A stretch of 64,000 nucleotides of DNA from NCBI GenBank assembly GCA_947095585.1, contig OX352761.1:36853260-36917259 (forward strand). Direction: 5' to 3'. A program made the translations under genes and the position numbers. Below the pieces are notes generated by a model that did no database searches, was not told the origin of the DNA, and saw nothing but the letters and a program-made list of their open reading frames with translations. The DNA is from Nephrocerus scutellatus. Taxonomy: Eukaryota; Arthropoda; Insecta; Diptera; Pipunculidae. Within the stretch, counting starts at the first letter, position 1. Each line of letters starts with the position of its first letter. Of this stretch, positions 54,920 to 64,000 are shown piece after piece.

Positions 54920-55075
54920 TGAAGAGGATTAATACAGATTGTAATATGTAATCTCTTTAAAAAAACACGTCTTGCTTGTTTGATGTTTCGTAGTAGAAGG
55001 AAATAAAAATTTTATTCAATGTATTGTATTGACAAATCTGTTTTGACAGATTTAGTGAGTGCGTTCAATGCAACA
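54920..55075 (-). repeat. copia 5' LTR (156 bp)
   Basis: Identical to the other LTR over 156 bp as read, followed by AAAGC, the right target copy. Confidence 0.95.
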
Positions 55076-55080
55076 AAAGC

Positions 55081-56309
55081 ACTGTTTTTTGTTCGCGAAT
55101 CCGAAATTGTTCCGTTTTCTGTATTTTCTTGCTTTTTATTCACTTGCATAGAGTTCTTATACTGCGGATCGCACATCGATGACATGTGTTTGCCACTACA
55201 CTTGTTACATGCGAGAAATTTACCGCTTCTACACTTCTTAGACGAGTGACTCATTCTAGCACAACGAAAACACCGGCCACTGATTCGTAAAAGGTTTCTC
55301 TTTTCAGCAATAGAAGCTGTCACAGTCCTTTGTCTTGTGCTTGTTCGATTTACAAAACAGGCACGTGTCGTCGATTGCATTCACTGTCACCAGACTGGAA
55401 GCCGTTGATGGGGTGATGGCTGATTTTGCCTTCGTGTGAGTGTGTAGGACACCACTTTTTTCAAGCGACTCAACCTCCCGTTTGAGAAACCGCATTATGC
55501 TCTTAACTTCATATCCGTCAATTTGCGAAAGAGACGATTCACTGCGGCTTGAATGTTGTAATGTTTCCTCTAAATGTTCACCTTGTTCATCTTGCCGATG
55601 GTAGTCGATTCGCAAAGCAGTTGGTAGACATCGCAACAGTATAGATCTAAGCATGACGTAGTAGTGGGTTGTGGGTACCTGCAATGCAGTGAGCGAGCGG
55701 GTACAAGAAACAACTGTTCCGTAAAGATTTCGCAGTCCTGATGCGTCGGTCCTTTCGCGAATTGGAGAAAGACTTACCAATTGATGGATGTGCTTGTCGA
55801 TGAGTTTTTCGGTGCTTTCGAATTGCTCTTGTAAGAGAGCGACCGCTGCTTCATTCCCAGAAGGGCATCCAATCATTGAAGCTTCCGTCGAAGCGTTTAA
55901 GAGGAAGTGTCGGCAGCTTGGAACCTTTGTTTGTCGGCTTCGTGCCAACGGAAACGTCACATGGATTGAGTGCAGGTGGAGGTGGATCTAGCTTCAGATG
56001 AAGTTTTCCCAACCGTATACTGAGTCGAGATAGCGCATTGATAGCCTGATCTTGATAATCCACAATTTTTTCCATGGGATCATCCGCCTTTAGGAGCCCC
56101 CTTTGCTTGACGTCTTCGTTAATTGAATTTAGGTTATCGTTAGCTGACGTCAATCTTTGACTGAGGGACACAAGCTCCTCCTCAATTTCATCAAACCTTT
56201 GCACATTATCATCAACAATTTGGGAACTAGCGTCTTTTAAGAAATCAAGCGTGCTTTTTACAATTTTTGTCACTTGACCTCGGTACGCAGCACGTGCAGA
56301 CAACTCCAT
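55081..56309 (-). pseudogene. gag: BEL/Pao gag (frameshifts and a deletion)
   Basis: ATG 56309 (MELSARAAYRGQ) starts a helical region with DEIEEELVSLSQRL, running to LPLKRFDGSFNDWMPFW. A deletion with frame change near 55860 joins this to NEAAVALLQEQF, and the frame then continues with SLTALQVPT and MLRSILLRCLP. Zinc knuckles CLFCKSNKHKTKDC, CFRCARMSHSSKKC and CNKCSGKHMSSMC follow in two frames, with a shift near 55310-55330. The region ends at the copia insertion. This is the usual BEL gag layout, with three or more lesions. Confidence 0.88.
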
Positions 56310-56399
56310 TTTCTTTTTTGTGAGCCGCGATTCCGTAACAAAATTCAATGACTTTAAATGCAATTTGTAATAATATTCGAGTTTATTAACTTTTGACTA

Positions 56400-56424
56400 T
56401 GTTTTCCCTGGTTTTGGCACCAAA
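56400..56424 (-). promoter_or_regulatory. BEL/Pao primer-binding site region
   Basis: After the 5' LTR the minus strand reads TTTGGTGCCAAAACCAGGGA. A TGGTGCC.AAACC.GGGA-like sequence is common at this place in BEL/Pao elements. The tRNA is not assigned. Confidence 0.55.
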
Positions 56425-56636
56425 TGTAAAATAAAAGCCCGTCAATTAATAAACAAAGTCCGATTGAATTTATATTTGATTACAATTACAAATGCGAAGC
56501 GAGTGAATATATTGAATGATGTCGAACGTAGTAAAGGAGAATCGCAACTGCCCTGATATTATAGAATACATGGTAAATATAACAAAGAGAGATCGACACA
56601 TGTGTCAGAGCAGTCAGCTTATAACTTAATTTTTAA
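56425..56636 (-). repeat. BEL/Pao 5' LTR
   Basis: 212 bp, matching 49056-49267 with several substitutions (for example GCGAGTGAAT versus GCGAATGAAT) and a divergent segment near TGTAAAATAAAAGCCCGTC. Confidence 0.88.
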
Positions 56637-57060
56637 TCTCCGATTGACAAAACTTTTTGTAAAATTCTTGTAGTGAACGATGGGTACCCATAAGTTTTTT
56701 TAAAAATTAGCACGATTTTCTTATATTTTAAACACATGTATATTACGATGGATAACAATAGGCGCGAGGTGTGCCCATTACTTTTTTTTTTAAATTAGAG
56801 CGATTTTCTTTATATTTTAAATACATGTGTATCTCCGATGGACAAAACTTTTTGAAAAAATTTTGGAGTGCCCGGGCCCTGAGGTCCCTGAAGCCCATAT
56901 AAATCTTTAAAAGTTAGCCCGATTTTCAAATTTTCAACTCCGATGACATCACTTCCTATTGAAATTTGGAAGTGACCGGTCCCCAAGGTCGGGGGCTCCC
57001 ATACACTTGTGTAACCCGGTTTTAATTATGCACACATATGTATCTCCTTTTAGAGAATGT
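56637..57060. repeat. Second tandem repeat, right part
   Basis: Resumes ATCTCCGATTGACAAAACTTTT after the BEL element and continues with the same unit (CTCCGATGGACAAAACTTTT again near 56834). It decays by about 57060. Confidence 0.85.
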
Positions 57061-57118
57061 ACATGAAAATTTTTAATTTTTATGGGTTGTTTTTTTATTA
57101 ATGTTCTCTTATCTGTGA

Positions 57119-57808
57119 CTTCTTATCCTATTCACTCTTTTGCTGACGACAGCACTCTCAGCTTATCATATTAGTTTGAGGTGGTCCCTCCACTTCTCAT
57201 GTGGAACTCAAACAACTCAAATGTTAAGCACGGTAAATTCTGACCTAGACAGCATAATAAAATGGGGAGAAAACAATCGAATTTAACGCTTCCAAAATCC
57301 AATGCTGTCTCCTGTCGTCTAAGCGGATCCCAAAACCCATGTCATTATCCATGAATGGCACTTGCATCTGCATCGAGGAAACTTTAAATCTCGCAATTCT
57401 CGGTATGTGCGTTAACGACAAGATTCGTTAGAATGACCACATATTTACCGTCGCCAAAAATGCAAGAAATATTTCACTCCCTCTGATCTGGCTACTATCG
57501 ATCAGGCTTTTTTTCGGCCTAATTGAGTACAATTTTCATATCTCGTCTGGTGCGCCTAAAACTACCTTGCATCAGCTAGATAGAATACAAAACCGTGCGA
57601 TAAAACTTATCGGTGGCGAGAATATTGCGAAATCAATAGATTCGCTTGAACACCGCAGGAACGTTTCCTGCTTGTCACTGTTTTATCGCTTCTTTAACCA
57701 GCGGTGCTCAAGAAAAATAGCCAGCTACATGAAATAATTCGAAGACGGCCAAGCAGGCAAATCGATATTCTTAAATTTAATGCTTGGGCTTGGCATGCGA
57801 CATCTGTA
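57119..57808 (+). pseudogene. Decayed LINE RT fragment
   Basis: Pieces of RT in shifting frames: IHSFADDSTLSLS near 57135, then LEHRRN...CLSLFYRFF near 57650-57690, equivalent to FADDTTLS and LEHRRNVGALSVFYKF of the LINE at 46.2-48.1 kb. Truncated at both ends with many stops. The right side is cut by the insertion of the inverted Jockey-clade LINE. Confidence 0.7.
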
Positions 57809-58035
57809 TATTATATTATATTAAGATTAAGATATTTTATTAAACATTTAAGTAATATACAATTTTGACTTAAAACTAAACTTATAACTATTATTAATAA
57901 GTGTCGGCTCAACAATAGGGGCCCGACGTATATACATTGTCTTTTTTTTGTATTGCTTATTACTAAACAATAATTTTGACTACTTAATCTACTACATGTT
58001 TATATTTACAGCAATTTAATTTTAAACAATTAATT

Positions 58036-60757
58036 TTAAAATAAAATAAAAATTTCGAATTTCCTCGCCATTTGGAACAAGTGGTCGGTTATTGGCAGCA
58101 GACCTGCTGCTTCGTAAAGTCTTGCAGTCGACACAAACTTATAGCTGTTTGGCACCCTCCAGAGTCCTCTACAGATCTTTAGTACCTTCCTTTCAATAAG
58201 GGAGATCTTCTTCATCGTTGTTGGTGAGACGGTGAACCATATGGGATAGCCATAGGTTATCACTGGCCTGATGAGCTGCTTATAAATGAGCAGCCTGGTG
58301 TTGTTAGACAGTCCGTTTCGTCTTTTTAGTAGCGGGTGCACCAAATGAAGAGCGTAGTTCGCTTTTTTCAATGTTTTGTCGATGTGAGAGTTAAACTTGA
58401 GCCTCTCAGTAAAGTTGATTCCCAGGTACTTAGTCTCTGACTTGGTGTTTATTGTCGTGTTATCCGGAAGGGTAATTTTTAAGGCTCTGCACCGGCTTGC
58501 GATTTTCCTTATCCTTGTTTCGGTTGCTGGTACTCGGAAGCAGATGAGTTCCGTTTTGTTGGCGTTGATCTTCAGTCCCCACTTCAGGTAGTACTCCCAA
58601 AGATTTCGGAGGTGTTCCTCCACTCTTCGGGCAGCTATCTCAGGAGAGCGGGAAACGGCATACGTGATGGAGTCATCCGCGAAAAGCATGGTCCTTGTTC
58701 CGGCTGTATTGGTGGGTTGATCCGCCGTAAAGATGCTAAATAGGACTGGTCCAAGTCTGGAGCCTTGGGGAACTCCGGCTTTAATCCTTATCCTTGTCGA
58801 TAGGCTGCCATGCACCTGTACAAAAAAGACCCTGTTAAAAAGAAAATTTTTAATTATTTTCACAATATAATTGGGGAAACCAAATCTAATAACTTTGTAC
58901 AGAAGCCCGTTTGTCCAGACGCTATCGAAAGCTTTTTCGATGTCTAACAAACAGGCTACTGTACTACTTTTGACATTCAGTCCTCGATTGACGTTACTGT
59001 GAAGCTTCATCAGAGGGTGTAGCGTAGAGTGCTTTTCTCGAAAGCCGAACTGAAAGGAAGGAATTGGATTTCTTTCCGAGCAAAACGCATTGATCTTTTT
59101 ACGGATCAAAGACTCCAATACTTTACTGATACAACACAGTAAAGCTATGGTGCGGTAACCAGTTACACTGGAGCGGTCGGTTTTCTTCGGTACTGGTACT
59201 ACTTTGGCTACCTTCCAGTTATCTGGAAAGTATTCATTGTTAAGGCAATTGTTGAATATGATGGTTAACATCAAAATTGCCATACCCGGCAGCTTTTTAA
59301 GCAGGAAATTTGAAATCCCGTCAGTGCCCGATGATTTTTTAGAGTTTCCACTCATAATTAAATCACTGACAACAGCTGTCCCTGCAAACATATCCACGTC
59401 TACTGGTGCGTTTGCGGGATTGTCTTCGCTGAATTGCACTTCAAAATTTCTTGGGGAAGTGGTGTCTTCCACAAGACTTTCAATTTGCTCTATGAATTCT
59501 GGAAGATGAGTTGGTGGTCGGTCTGTAAAGCTCCTTTCGAAATGACAGGCAAAGGCTTAGGCTTTTTCAACAGAACTGGCAGCTACTTGCTCTCCAAACG
59601 TGATGTTTTCTGGAATAAAAATACGTTTTCCGATCACAGAATTCAGCCTTTTAAAAGCATCCGGGCCTGGTTTGATGTTCTGAAGTCGTTTGGTCAGTTC
59701 ATCTTCTTAATAACTTCGCACAGCTTGACGAAGCATGATTATTGTATAACGCAGTTGCGAAAATACAGACTGATATTCGTCATTAACTGTGTTTAGAGTC
59801 CTGTTGAAGATCCTCTGAAGGCGTTTCCTAAGCCTTTGCTTGTCAGCATATATTGCCTGCATATTCTCAGGTAGATGTTGGAAGCGATCCCTGCTAGAGC
59901 GAACAGTTTTCTGCCGATCTATGGCTGTGTTCACTGAAGTCTCGAAATTTTTGATAGCATCATTAATTTCGTTATTCTCCAGATTTCTACAAGCCACTGG
60001 AATTTGAAGTCCAGCTTCGACTTCTGATCTAAACCGGTTCCAGTTTATTTTCGCAAAGTTGATGTGTAGTTCAGGTGTTGGGGTAACTTGAACAATTCGC
60101 TGATTCAACCTCACTCGAAGCTCTATGGCCAAATGATCCGAATCACTATCATGTGCAAAACAGGAATAATTCCTTAATTCCGGCAGAATGTTGACGAAAT
60201 TTGTAGTTGCCAAGAAGAAATCCAGCGTGGATGGTGTCCGAGGATATGTTTTCCGGGGCTGGGAAACAACAGCCATGGTATGCTGCTGAGGATTTGAATC
60301 CAGCCGGGGTGTGCCTAGCGTTAAAATCCCCTCCAACCACACAGTATGTGTGCCCAGAGGAGATGCCGCAGACAGTTTGCAGATCCCGTTGAATGTTTTC
60401 CCTCGTTGCATTACAGTGATTGTACACTGATATTACCAACAAGGTCTCAACCTCGTTGACTTTGATGCTGACAGCTGTTGCTTCCATGCTACGCAAACCA
60501 CTGATTTGCACCTTTTCGCCTGCCATAGTGTTCCTGATAAGGACCGCCGTCCCAGAGCAATCACGGCTTTTGTCGACCCAGTGGATGTTGTATCCATCTG
60601 GACTGAATGGGTTTCTCCCTGTGAGATTAGTTTCCTGTAAGAGAAGAATGTCAGGTTTATTAGTTTTAATAAATAATTTTAGTGTGATACGCCTAGCTAA
60701 CGAATAAATAGAGTTCACATTATATGAGAATATACTTATCCTGCTTATTGTGAACAT
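58036..60757 (-). pseudogene. Jockey-type ORF2, second copy (broken)
   Basis: ATG 60757 (MFTISRISIF) starts an endonuclease that loses frame near 60290-60330, inside the GGDFNARH region, resumes, then shifts again near 59480-59710. RT reads FADD (in MLFADDSITYAV), GVPQGSRLGPVLF and LLDIEKAFDSVW. The C-terminus stops after MARKFEIFILF at 58036, about 55-60 residues short of the other copy, through a deletion that runs into the 3' UTR. Confidence 0.9.
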
Positions 60758-62241
60758 AATTCACAAATAAGTCGACCCAAAACGGTTGTTTTGGACCTGT
60801 CATCAAGACTGCTATAATTAGCAGGCACGACTTTTCTTGCTTTCTGCAGAAATGTGAAAAGGTCTGCTCCAAATAGCCTTTCCATATCGTCGAAGATGTT
60901 AGATTTTCCAGTAGATGGTGCCGGATTTGGAGCTTGCTTACTTACTGGTTTTTTGCTTGGTTGGTGGTGGTTTGTTTATTGTTGCTGGCTTGCTAGCAGT
61001 CCCCATAGCAGCTATACTAGCAAAGCTAACTCCTTTCACTATTGCTTTTGCAGCAGATTTCTGGGCAAACTTATGCTGATCCATCTTCTTTTGGGCGGTT
61101 TTTACTTTTTCCGCCATTTTTTCTTTGTATTTAGGACATCCTCGATAGTTTGCAGGATGTCCAGATTTTTGGCAATTTGTGCAGAAAACGTTGTCGTCTT
61201 TCTTGTTGTCTACATTTCTCGGGAATTGGCCAGGTAAGTGTTCGTCCTTGCACTTAACGCATCTGTATTTCATGCCGCAATTGCTTGCGACATGTCCAAA
61301 CTTTTGGCAGTTTCTACACTGCGTAATGCCTGCTGGTTTAGGTTTTTCCCAGTGTACCAACTGGTTCATCAGGAGGGTTTTTGAGCGAACTGCTGCCTTA
61401 TCGCAGTTCTTCTCAAGTTCGATAATGAAATTGTTAAATTTCCTGTCGGTCCTCTGAGATTTGAAGGGTTTGACCTCCAGTACAGGAATAATGCATCCTT
61501 GACATCATCAGTATCGAAGGAGTGGTGTATGCCTTTTAGGACCAACCTCTCCTTACGTTCCTCCTTAGCAGTGTAAGTGTTAAATTCAGTCTTTCCCGAT
61601 TGTAGGAAAGACCGAATTTTCTCGTGCCCATCTTTGTTTATGGCCGTAACGACCGACTTACTGCTGTTGATTCGAATCGATTGCGAGTTCTGCAACTAAT
61701 GTTGGCACTCTTCGCGAACTTAGAGAGTTCAGCAACGTTGAGTCTAAAACAGACTATTGGCGACATAGCAAATGGTTTCGATGTTGGTCCCGTAATTGGG
61801 GCTTTTTTGTTGCTGAATGTGGTGCCTTCTTAACAACACTTTGTGTGCCTCTTTTGCCTTGGCTGTTTTCTCTACAGCAATGACGTTCGGCGGTTTTCTC
61901 ACTTCAACAGCATTCACTGCAGGAGAAGATGATGTTGGTGGCGATGATGATCTGGAATTTCCAGACAACCTCCTTCTTTTGGCCTTTATTGGCATGGGAG
62001 AAGACCGCTGTTTGCGACTGTCTTCATCGCAGCTGCTGGATTCGGACGCATCATTGTCCGCTAACTCGCCAAGGCTCATGTTCTCCTTTTCAGAGGAAGC
62101 TGAGTCTTCGCACAGCTGGTTGACTTCATCCAGCCTTACATACAAGGAAGCAAGGAAGTCACCACCATGGGTTGAGACTTCTTGCCTGATTAAGGTTAAT
62201 ACATCATTAACCTTTTCCTTTCTTTATTCTTTTTTCCCCAT
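60745..62241 (-). pseudogene. Jockey-type ORF1, second copy (broken)
   Basis: ATG 62241 is followed by a stop at codon 6 (TAA). Later pieces match the intact ORF1: DEVNQLCEDSASS, KAKRRRLSGNSR, LVLKGIHHSFDTDDV, and the CCHC knuckles CRNCQKFGHVASNC and CTNCQKSGHPANYRGC near 61.15-61.32 kb. At least two frameshifts occur (near 61.70 and 61.37-61.48 kb). Overlaps the ORF2 start as in the other copy. Confidence 0.88.
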
Positions 62242-62529
62242 TTTATAGGGCTGAAAGATGAAAAAAAAAAAAAAAACTTAATCTAAAAATAAATAACTAT
62301 TAATTATAAATATGTGTCTGAAATTAAAAAGTAATTAGTAAAATATGTTATAATGACGCAGGTAGCGAAATGCTCGCTTTTTGGTGTGAGGGTTTTTTTT
62401 TCCGTAGCCGGTAGCAGGTAGCTGAGCGAACTGGTGCGGGATCTGTATAAGATGTGCTCGTGCTGAGCGCTCGATGCTGACTGTATTATATTATATGTGG
62501 TACAAGTATGTACATACCTGACAAACAGG

Positions 62530-63477
62530 TTTGACTACATATTTGGCAGCTCCAGTACATAATGGCACAAATAATATTATCTATGATAATGGTATAAAGT
62601 TATACCATTTGAGAACGTCTGAACCGATTTGGCTAACTTTTATTTTATAAATTCGCAATAGTCCAAATAAGGTTTATGCGAGAAAAAAAAATAGACAAGA
62701 TGTCCGGAAAATTATAAAATTCGGAAAAAACTGAAAGTGCTGTTTTCCATAGGATTTATGTATGTATTTTTGAGGAATAACTCAATTGAATGTTTTCGGT
62801 GAAATGAAAACTCTGGAAAAACGCATTCCAGCCTAAATTAAAATAAAATTAAATTTGTGTTGATTCGCGATCTGTCCAGCAAACGTCGTTATTTCATTTC
62901 TGTTCCAATAGATTCCAATTGTTTGGGTTACGTGTGCAAATGTCATTTGACATCATCTTCTTTGATTTTGTGGGCAAAAAGATCTCCAAAAGACCCCAAA
63001 AGAATATCAAAAGGCCCCTAAGACCCCGAAAAGAATCACAAAAAGACCTCCGAAAGTCCCTCAAAATCCCCAAAAATCATTAAAGACCTCAAAAGACTAA
63101 ATACCACAAAAAGACCCTAAAAAGACCCCCAAAAGACCTACAAAAGACTCACCAAAAACCCTCAAAAAGACTCCTAAAGATACCCCCAAAATACCCTAAA
63201 GAGACCCCCAAAAACCCTCAAAGGACCTCTAATAGACCCACAAAAGATCCTTAAAAGACTCTATTAACGACCCTCAAAAGACCCCCAAAAGACCATACAG
63301 AATTTCATACAAATCGGTAGAGAAATTACTTAATCCCCAAAATTTAAAAATGTAACACAATGATGTGACCAATACTGTGACTCAAAATCAAAACAAATAG
63401 CTTTTCACAAGTTCACAAAACGATCACAAACAAATTTATTGAAAGTGGGACAGGACAACGTCTGTCGGGTGAGCTAG
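62530..63477 (+). mobile_element. Possible non-autonomous Helitron-type element (3' end only)
   Basis: The right end reads GACAACGTCTGTCGGGTGAG followed by CTAG and T, with a small hairpin (GACA...TGTC) a few bases before CTAG; Helitrons end in CTRR before T after a hairpin. The left part has a CTGAACCGATTTGGCTAAC-type segment common in arthropod non-coding repeats. No coding frame is seen. The 5' end is not found, so the start is arbitrary and the class is a guess. Confidence 0.3.
62968..63300. repeat. A/C-rich degenerate minisatellite
   Basis: About 330 bp of loosely periodic AAAAGACCCCC-like units of 10-13 bp. The plus strand is nearly all A and C with few G and T; the minus strand therefore has many GGG and GGGG runs. 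Confidence 0.8.
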
Positions 63478-63478
63478 T

Positions 63479-63612
63479 ATGTGTATAAAATTTTAAGAAA
63501 ATCGGGTTATTTTTAAAAAAATTTATATGGGCACCCCTCGGCCCCAAATTTTAATAGAAAGTTTTGTCTCCGGAAATACACATGTGTGCAAAATTTTAAT
63601 AAAATTGGGCTT
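63479..63612. repeat. Inverted piece of the second tandem repeat
   Basis: Reverse complement of the unit at 48.5-49.1 kb: AAGAAAATCGGGTTATTTTTAA, TTTATATGGGCACCCCTCGG, AAAGTTTTGTCTCCGGA and ACACATGTGTG. About one unit. Confidence 0.7.
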
Positions 63613-64000
63613 TGGAAAGTGGGTTTAAAATTGATCGCAAGATTCCATGACAAACAGACCGACCGACACACAGACAGACGTTACGTTTATTGTAAATTCT
63701 CTGATAGATTCGATTTTGTGGTGAAAACATAGCAGCCAGAGCGCACGATTAGTACGACGTGCACACAACGACGTACGAAGTACCACTAAAATTATTTCTT
63801 TTGAGTTGAGTTAAGCTGTAAAGCAGTGTGAGTGCGTAACCAGTTATTCATATACTCGTACAAAAGCATCTCTATAGAAAGCCCAACTGTTTTCTTGAAG
63901 CACAGCTACCAACGAAATTTTTCTGCGTTCGCTGCCACAAATTACGTTTCTTTTTACGACGGCCAGTTAGCGCGTTTCATAAAATGCATCTGCTTATCTC
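63613..64000. other. Unassigned right edge
   Basis: Contains a short GACAAACAGACCGACCGACA microsatellite-like patch at 63641-63675 directly after the repeat piece. The remainder has no gene or repeat I can support. Confidence 0.45.

Larger units (their letters stand above)
51026..55075 (-). mobile_element. copia-type retrotransposon, defective, identical LTRs
   Basis: 4.05-kb minus-strand element in the BEL coding region, with a perfect 5-bp duplication AAAGC (51021-51025 and 55076-55080). LTRs of 156 bp look identical. The domain order gag, protease, integrase, RT, RNase H is that of Ty1/copia. The coding region has at least two nonsense codons, two frameshifts, a deletion in integrase and a deletion of the RT YVDD box. 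Confidence 0.95.
49056..56636 (-). mobile_element. BEL/Pao retrotransposon, defective, split by copia
   Basis: Minus-strand LTR element with 212-bp LTRs, inserted in the second tandem repeat. Gag has BEL-type zinc knuckles, protease remains only as a stub, RT and RNase H are missing, and integrase is mostly present. About 3.5 kb remain after removing the copia insert, roughly half of a usual BEL element. The LTRs differ at several positions. A TSD is not clear; the outer end of the right LTR appears to lack its last bases (AACA in the left copy). Confidence 0.9.
57822..62483 (-). mobile_element. Jockey-clade LINE, second copy, inverted and decayed
   Basis: Same family as 28360-33304 in the opposite orientation. 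Flanked by a 13-bp duplication TATTATATTATAT (57809-57821 and 62484-62496). The 5' end reads AGTCAGCATCGAGCGCTCA on the minus strand, so it is full at the 5' side; the tail is CTTAATCTTAA. About 280 bp shorter than the other copy, with part of the loss at the ORF2 C-terminus. Both ORFs carry several lesions. Confidence 0.93.

Noticed and set aside
49056..56636. 5-bp target duplication for the BEL element
   Set aside because: Flanks ATGGG and ATCTC do not match, and the right LTR end seems trimmed; no duplication can be claimed.
61817..62248. 143-codon plus-strand frame opposite the Jockey ORF1
   Set aside because: Antisense shadow of the decayed ORF1; the true signal is on the minus strand with CCHC motifs.
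1..64000. tRNA, rRNA or other structured RNA genes
   Set aside because: None recognised by eye; primer-site matches to tRNA are part of retroelements. A tRNAscan or Rfam run would settle it.

Overview
This 64-kb window is eukaryotic and consists almost entirely of repeats. I see no convincing host gene. It is AT-rich. The repeat content points to an insect, most likely a higher fly (Diptera): a DD41D (rosa-type) mariner, an Errantivirus of the 17.6/297/ZAM type with an env gene and a serine-tRNA-like primer site, a Jockey-clade LINE with CCHC ORF1, an RNase-H-bearing LOA/I-group LINE, a copia element with an initiator-Met-type primer site, and BEL/Pao. The species assignment is inference; nothing here fixes it. 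The setting looks like pericentromeric or other repeat-rich heterochromatin.

Layout. (1) 1-422: 3' end of an LTR retrotransposon whose ORF stops inside the LTR; the LTR carries a 36-bp minisatellite. (2) 423-26570: a satellite with a 118-bp monomer and a recurrent 63-bp short form. Two copies of a Jockey-superfamily (CR1-like) LINE sit in it at 5313-9867 and 13668-18226. They are not independent insertions: LINE plus flanking satellite form an 8.36-kb direct tandem duplication (3290-11644 and 11645-20002). Copy B has two intact ORFs; copy A differs by one nonsense codon. (3) 26571-28049: remnants, including a 284-bp MITE-like element and a LINE 3' scrap. (4) 28050-40208: an Errantivirus on the minus strand (TSD AGTG), with gag and pol broken and env open. 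A Jockey-clade LINE (28360-33304, 14-bp TSD) is nested in its 3' LTR. (5) 40842-42145: a complete-looking DD41D mariner with an open transposase. (6) 42240-48061: a decayed LINE split by a defective LOA/I-group LINE (43264-46243, minus strand). (7) 48488-57060: a second tandem repeat (about 120-125 bp) split by a BEL/Pao element (49056-56636, minus), itself split by a copia element (51026-55075, minus, TSD AAAGC, identical LTRs). (8) 57119-62483: a decayed LINE RT scrap, then a second, minus-strand copy of the Jockey-clade LINE. (9) 62484-64000: a possible Helitron-type terminus, an A/C-rich minisatellite and an inverted piece of the second tandem repeat.

The most notable points are: a LINE captured by a satellite array and copied as part of a higher-order unit, leaving one intact and one singly mutated copy; loss of the reverse-transcriptase catalytic core in all three LTR elements that can be read across pol (small deletions removing the YxDD box in the Errantivirus and copia, whole RT missing in BEL); an uninterrupted env beside ruined gag and pol; and two -1 slippage contexts, one at the Errantivirus gag-pol junction and one at a nine-A run in the Jockey ORF2.

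Nesting gives a relative order of events: LOA after its host LINE, Jockey LINE after the Errantivirus, copia after BEL after the second tandem repeat, and the 8.36-kb duplication after LINE insertion into the satellite.
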